Shown here: positions 5,857 to 8,189 of the stretch, piece after piece
How the letters are laid out: each line of letters starts with the position of its first letter
How positions within the stretch are numbered: the stretch's first letter is position 1
Assembly: GCA_023391155.1 (NCBI GenBank)
Contig: JAEWBM010000199.1
Location: 1 to 8,189 of the forward strand
Direction of reading: 5' to 3'
DNA from: Acidobacteriota bacterium
GTDB taxonomy: Bacteria > Acidobacteriota > Blastocatellia > Pyrinomonadales > Pyrinomonadaceae
Length of the DNA: 8,189 nucleotides
The notes under the pieces: model-generated
Seen by the model: only the letters and a program-made list of their open reading frames with translations
Told to the model about the DNA's origin: nothing
Databases searched by the model: none
Position numbers and translations under genes: made by a program

Positions 5857-5898
5857 TGACAGATTTTGACAGTTGCGGATCATCCGCAGCGTTATGAT
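5857..5898 (+). promoter_or_regulatory. Possible promoter/operator region of the GGDEF-EAL gene
   Basis: A perfect -35 hexamer TTGACA (5866-5871) and a near-perfect -10 TATGAT (5893-5898) are separated by 21 bp, too long for ordinary sigma-70 use. Within the spacer lies a perfect 15-bp palindrome, TGCGGAT-C-ATCCGCA (5874-5888). An over-long spacer holding a dyad is the arrangement known for MerR-family control, where the regulator untwists the DNA; applying it here is inference. TGACAG is also repeated directly at 5857 and 5867, one helical turn apart. The palindrome could instead be the first hairpin of the transcript. Confidence 0.4.
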
Positions 5899-5908
5899 GT
5901 GAAAAAAA

Positions 5909-6096
5909 CCGGGGCGATAAACCCCACGGACAAAGGATTTAGGAAATGCACTGACACATGCAAAGCATGGCATATGTGTTGCAGGGAAGATAGGGCCCTC
6001 CACCGCGGGAGGAGCCGCATGAACTGCACATGGCGAGGCAAATCCGCCTCTCCCTTATTCGGGCCAAAGGCCCATTAGATCGAACAGATCCTGTTC
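5909..6096 (+). ncRNA. Structured 5' leader with six potential hairpins, class unknown
   Basis: The gap before the GGDEF-EAL gene holds six consecutive inverted repeats. H1 is 5909-5929 (CCGGGG with CCCC-A-CGG). H2 is 5948-5982 (ACACAT with ATGTGT, extended by GCA/TGC; inner alternative CATGC-AAA-GCATG). H3 is 5994-6016 (GGCCCTCC with GGAGG-A-GCC). H4 is 6035-6050 (GAGGC with GCCTC). H5 is 6061-6073 (GGGCC-AAA-GGCCC). H6 is 6082-6096 (GAACAG-ATC-CTGTTC). H6 ends 3 nt before the Shine-Dalgarno GAGG (6100-6103). CCTC at 6047-6050 can pair either with GAGG at 6035 in H4 or with the Shine-Dalgarno, a possible switch. An open frame through the region has no homology I know and only a TTG start. 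I could not match it to c-di-GMP-I/II or other riboswitches. That hairpins can form is visible; regulatory function is inferred. Confidence 0.45.
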
Positions 6097-6099
6097 CAT

Positions 6100-6103
6100 G
6101 AGG
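6100..6103 (+). promoter_or_regulatory. Shine-Dalgarno of GGDEF-EAL gene
   Basis: GAGG lies 5 nt before the ATG at 6109. An in-frame TAG at 6076-6078 with no start codon between it and 6109 makes this ATG the only reasonable start. Confidence 0.65.
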
Positions 6104-6108
6104 TTAGA

Positions 6109-8189
6109 ATGGAATCCCGAAGACCCACTTACGTATTTTTTCTTATACTGCTTGCGCTAGCATCACCGATAACAGCCTGGTCCATAATAAAGTTTCCTTT
6201 TGAATTGGGGGCGGCAGCGGCGATATTCGGCGTGGCCGGTTTAGCCCTCAGCGGAGCTTTTAGACTGCAATTGCCGAAAAGCAAGGTCAAACTCTCTGCG
6301 GGCGACACATTTGTTTTTCTAGCCTTTCTCTTGTTCGGCCCGCAGGCCGCCGTGCTTTTTGCCGTCGCCGAACCGGCGGTTTCGGCCCTGGCGCAAGGCC
6401 GAGGAGGGGCCGGCCCCAAAAATCTAAAAATTGCGATCAATATGTGTATCGCTGCGGTCTCAGCGTTTGCGATGACGGCGACGGTTGTCGCGGTGAGGGG
6501 CCACGCGGCGCCGGGGCCGGCGGCACTGGCGGCAGAATATCTAGCCCTGATCGCACTGATGGGCGTCACATATTTCAGCGCCCATACAATATTTGGACTC
6601 GTCTATTTTAGAGTGTGCACCGGGCTCCCTCCTCTTAAGATCAACAAACAGGTCTTTCTGAATTCCTTTGTGGTGACAATGGCAGCTGCCTTTGCGGGTA
6701 CGGTGATCTGGATAGGGACACAAAATCCTATTTATCTTGCTGCAGCGGGCGGCATTGGCGCGCTGGTCTGGGGCGGGCGGCGGCTCTTTGCCGGAAAGGC
6801 AGCATCGCGTCGGCGCCCGTCTGCCCCCGGAAAGAACGCCACGAAAAAGACTGAGGCCGTTCCGGATCAGGAGCGGATCCGCGAGTTAGAGAACTACATA
6901 GCCGAGCTCGAAAAGCGCGGGCGAGCTATGCGTGAAACGACCGAAGAACTGCGGCATGCGGCTTACAACGATCCGCTTACCGGTTTACCAAATCGAAAAA
7001 GCATTGCGGCTCTAATAAGCGAGATGATCGGACGGGATGCAGGGGAACGGAGTGAGTTCGCCGTTTTGCATATCGATATCAACCGCTTTAAGACGCTGAA
7101 CGAGAGCTTGGGGCGTTCGGCGGGTGACAGAGTGATAGTGTGCGTTGCGGAACGGCTGGCGAATCTTAAAGGGCATGGGCATACGGTCGGGCGCATCGGC
7201 GGTGACGAATTCGGCGTCCTCATTCCCCGGTTCAAATCCCGCGGCGATGTAAAACGGCATGCTGAAAAGATCGCCAGGTCTATGGCGCAGCCGATCCAAC
7301 TGGGGAACAGGCAGCTCTTCACAGGTATTTCGATCGGCCTCGCATTCGGGCCTACCGGCTACGCTAACGCAGACGAGGTGCTTAGGGATGCCGACATCGC
7401 TATGCACCAGGCGAAGGACAAGGATACGACCCTTGAAATGTTTGATCCGGGAATGCACGCGATGGCAGTGAACAAGCTGGAATTGGAAACGGACCTCCGG
7501 TCGGCGATCGAGCGCAAAGAGTTTGAGGTCTATTATCAGCCGATAGTCAATTTGCAGCGGGCGAGACTGGAGGGGTTTGAAGCGCTGGTCAGATGGAACC
7601 ATCCGAGCAAGGGGCTGGTTTCGCCGGCGGACTTTATCCCGATAGCAGAATCGACGGGGCTGATCATTCCGATCACGAAACAGATACTTACGGCTGCCTG
7701 CCGGCAAATGGTCGCGTGGCAGCAGGACCACGCCGGGATGGACCATGCGACGATCAGCGTCAATCTTTCGGGGGCGCACTTCGCACAGCCAAACCTTGTG
7801 CGACAGGTCGCGGAGGTGATCGATGCGACCGGCATCCCGCCCGGTTCGCTTCGACTGGAGATAACAGAGAGTTCTGTGATGACGAACGCTGAGCGCGCGA
7901 TCGAGACGCTGAAGGGACTGCGTGAAAGCGGGGTACGAATAAGCATCGATGATTTTGGTACGGGGTATTCGAGCCTGAGCTATTTGCAGAGATTTCCGAT
8001 CGACACGCTAAAGGTCGATCAGTCATTCGTGAGCACGATGGAAGCAGGGAGCGAAAACGGCGAGATCGTACGGACCGTTATCGCGCTGGCAAAGGTGCTT
8101 GGCCTGAGCGTTGTGGCCGAGGGAATTGAAAGCATCCATCAAGTGCATCAGCTCCAGATCTTGGGTTGCGATTACGGACAGGGATACCT
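6109..8189 (+). CDS. Membrane-anchored GGDEF-EAL protein, c-di-GMP turnover (3' end outside window)
   Basis: The 693 visible residues run off the right edge just after the last EAL motif, so probably only a short tail is missing. Residues 8-225 form about six or seven hydrophobic segments, including a conserved-looking GDTFVFLAFLLFGPQAA helix (65-81), resembling integral-membrane sensor modules that I cannot name. A coiled coil follows (about 252-283), starting the GGDEF domain at AYNDPLTGLPNR (285-296). The GGDEF domain has D323 and an intact GGDEF at 364-368, but no RxxD inhibitory site nine residues before it (GHGH instead). The EAL domain has all key residues: E491 (EALVRW), N552, E584, D614/D615 (DDFGTG), K635, E671 and Q691. 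It could therefore be bifunctional: diguanylate cyclase not subject to product inhibition through that site, and phosphodiesterase. Which activity dominates cannot be told. The signal sensed by the membrane part is unknown. It is preceded by the structured leader. Confidence 0.92.
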   Translation, partial: MESRRPTYVFFLILLALASPITAWSIIKFPFELGAAAAIFGVAGLALSGAFRLQLPKSKVKLSAGDTFVFLAFLLFGPQAAVLFAVAEPAVSALAQGRGGAGPKNLKIAINMCIAAVSAFAMTATVVAVRGHAAPGPAALAAEYLALIALMGVTYFSAHTIFGLVYFRVCTGLPPLKINKQVFLNSFVVTMAAAFAGTVIWIGTQNPIYLAAAGGIGALVWGGRRLFAGKAASRRRPSAPGKNATKKTEAVPDQERIRELENYIAELEKRGRAMRETTEELRHAAYNDPLTGLPNRKSIAALISEMIGRDAGERSEFAVLHIDINRFKTLNESLGRSAGDRVIVCVAERLANLKGHGHTVGRIGGDEFGVLIPRFKSRGDVKRHAEKIARSMAQPIQLGNRQLFTGISIGLAFGPTGYANADEVLRDADIAMHQAKDKDTTLEMFDPGMHAMAVNKLELETDLRSAIERKEFEVYYQPIVNLQRARLEGFEALVRWNHPSKGLVSPADFIPIAESTGLIIPITKQILTAACRQMVAWQQDHAGMDHATISVNLSGAHFAQPNLVRQVAEVIDATGIPPGSLRLEITESSVMTNAERAIETLKGLRESGVRISIDDFGTGYSSLSYLQRFPIDTLKVDQSFVSTMEAGSENGEIVRTVIALAKVLGLSVVAEGIESIHQVHQLQILGCDYGQGY

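Noticed and set aside
5866..6078. Open frame of 70 codons with a TTG start across the structured leader
   Set aside because: No ribosome binding site, a poor start, cysteine-rich unfamiliar translation, and better explained by the hairpin-rich leader of the following gene.
5909..6096. c-di-GMP-I or cobalamin riboswitch in the leader
   Set aside because: Some words look similar (GCAAAGC, GGGAA), but the expected order of conserved blocks and the GNRA-capped stem could not be found. A covariance-model search would decide.
7012..7946. Long minus-strand frames in the right part
   Set aside because: They are antisense to the GGDEF-EAL gene, whose motifs are unambiguous.

Overview
The window looks like chromosomal DNA from a Gram-negative, moderately GC-rich environmental bacterium. 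My best guess is Acidobacteriota, near Blastocatellia/Pyrinomonadaceae. This is inference, based on the style of the citrate synthase and oligopeptidase B proteins, a membrane-anchored GGDEF-EAL protein, and intergenic sequence crowded with short repeats (heptamer arrays, CGCAAAG words, GC-rich palindromes). No rRNA, tRNA, CRISPR array, transposase or phage gene is visible.

Layout. Bases 1-2077 are the unfamiliar part. They hold the C-terminal end of an unrecognised protein on +, a convergent putative lipoprotein gene on - (713-1414), a REP-like palindromic element (about 1525-1556), and a small two-helix membrane protein on + (1642-1914). Bases 2078-5711 are housekeeping: citrate synthase (2078-3214) and a secreted oligopeptidase B (3591-5711). 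Between them lies a 376-bp gap made largely of repeats that ends in a strong intrinsic terminator. A second strong terminator (5741-5774) closes the oligopeptidase gene. From about 5866 to the right edge is a signalling unit: a possible promoter with an internal palindrome, a leader of about 200 nt with six consecutive potential hairpins, and a membrane-anchored GGDEF-EAL protein that runs off the window.

How the genes relate. The genes look mostly monocistronic, separated by their own terminators and leaders; no operon joins them functionally. Citrate synthase feeds the TCA cycle. The oligopeptidase probably degrades peptides outside the cytoplasm. The GGDEF-EAL protein probably makes and/or breaks c-di-GMP.

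The best candidate for something undescribed is the structured leader of the GGDEF-EAL gene. I could not match it to the c-di-GMP, cobalamin or other riboswitch classes I can recall. Next come the repeat-built spacer at 3217-3494, which may encode a short non-coding transcript, and the substituted specificity residue in the oligopeptidase.
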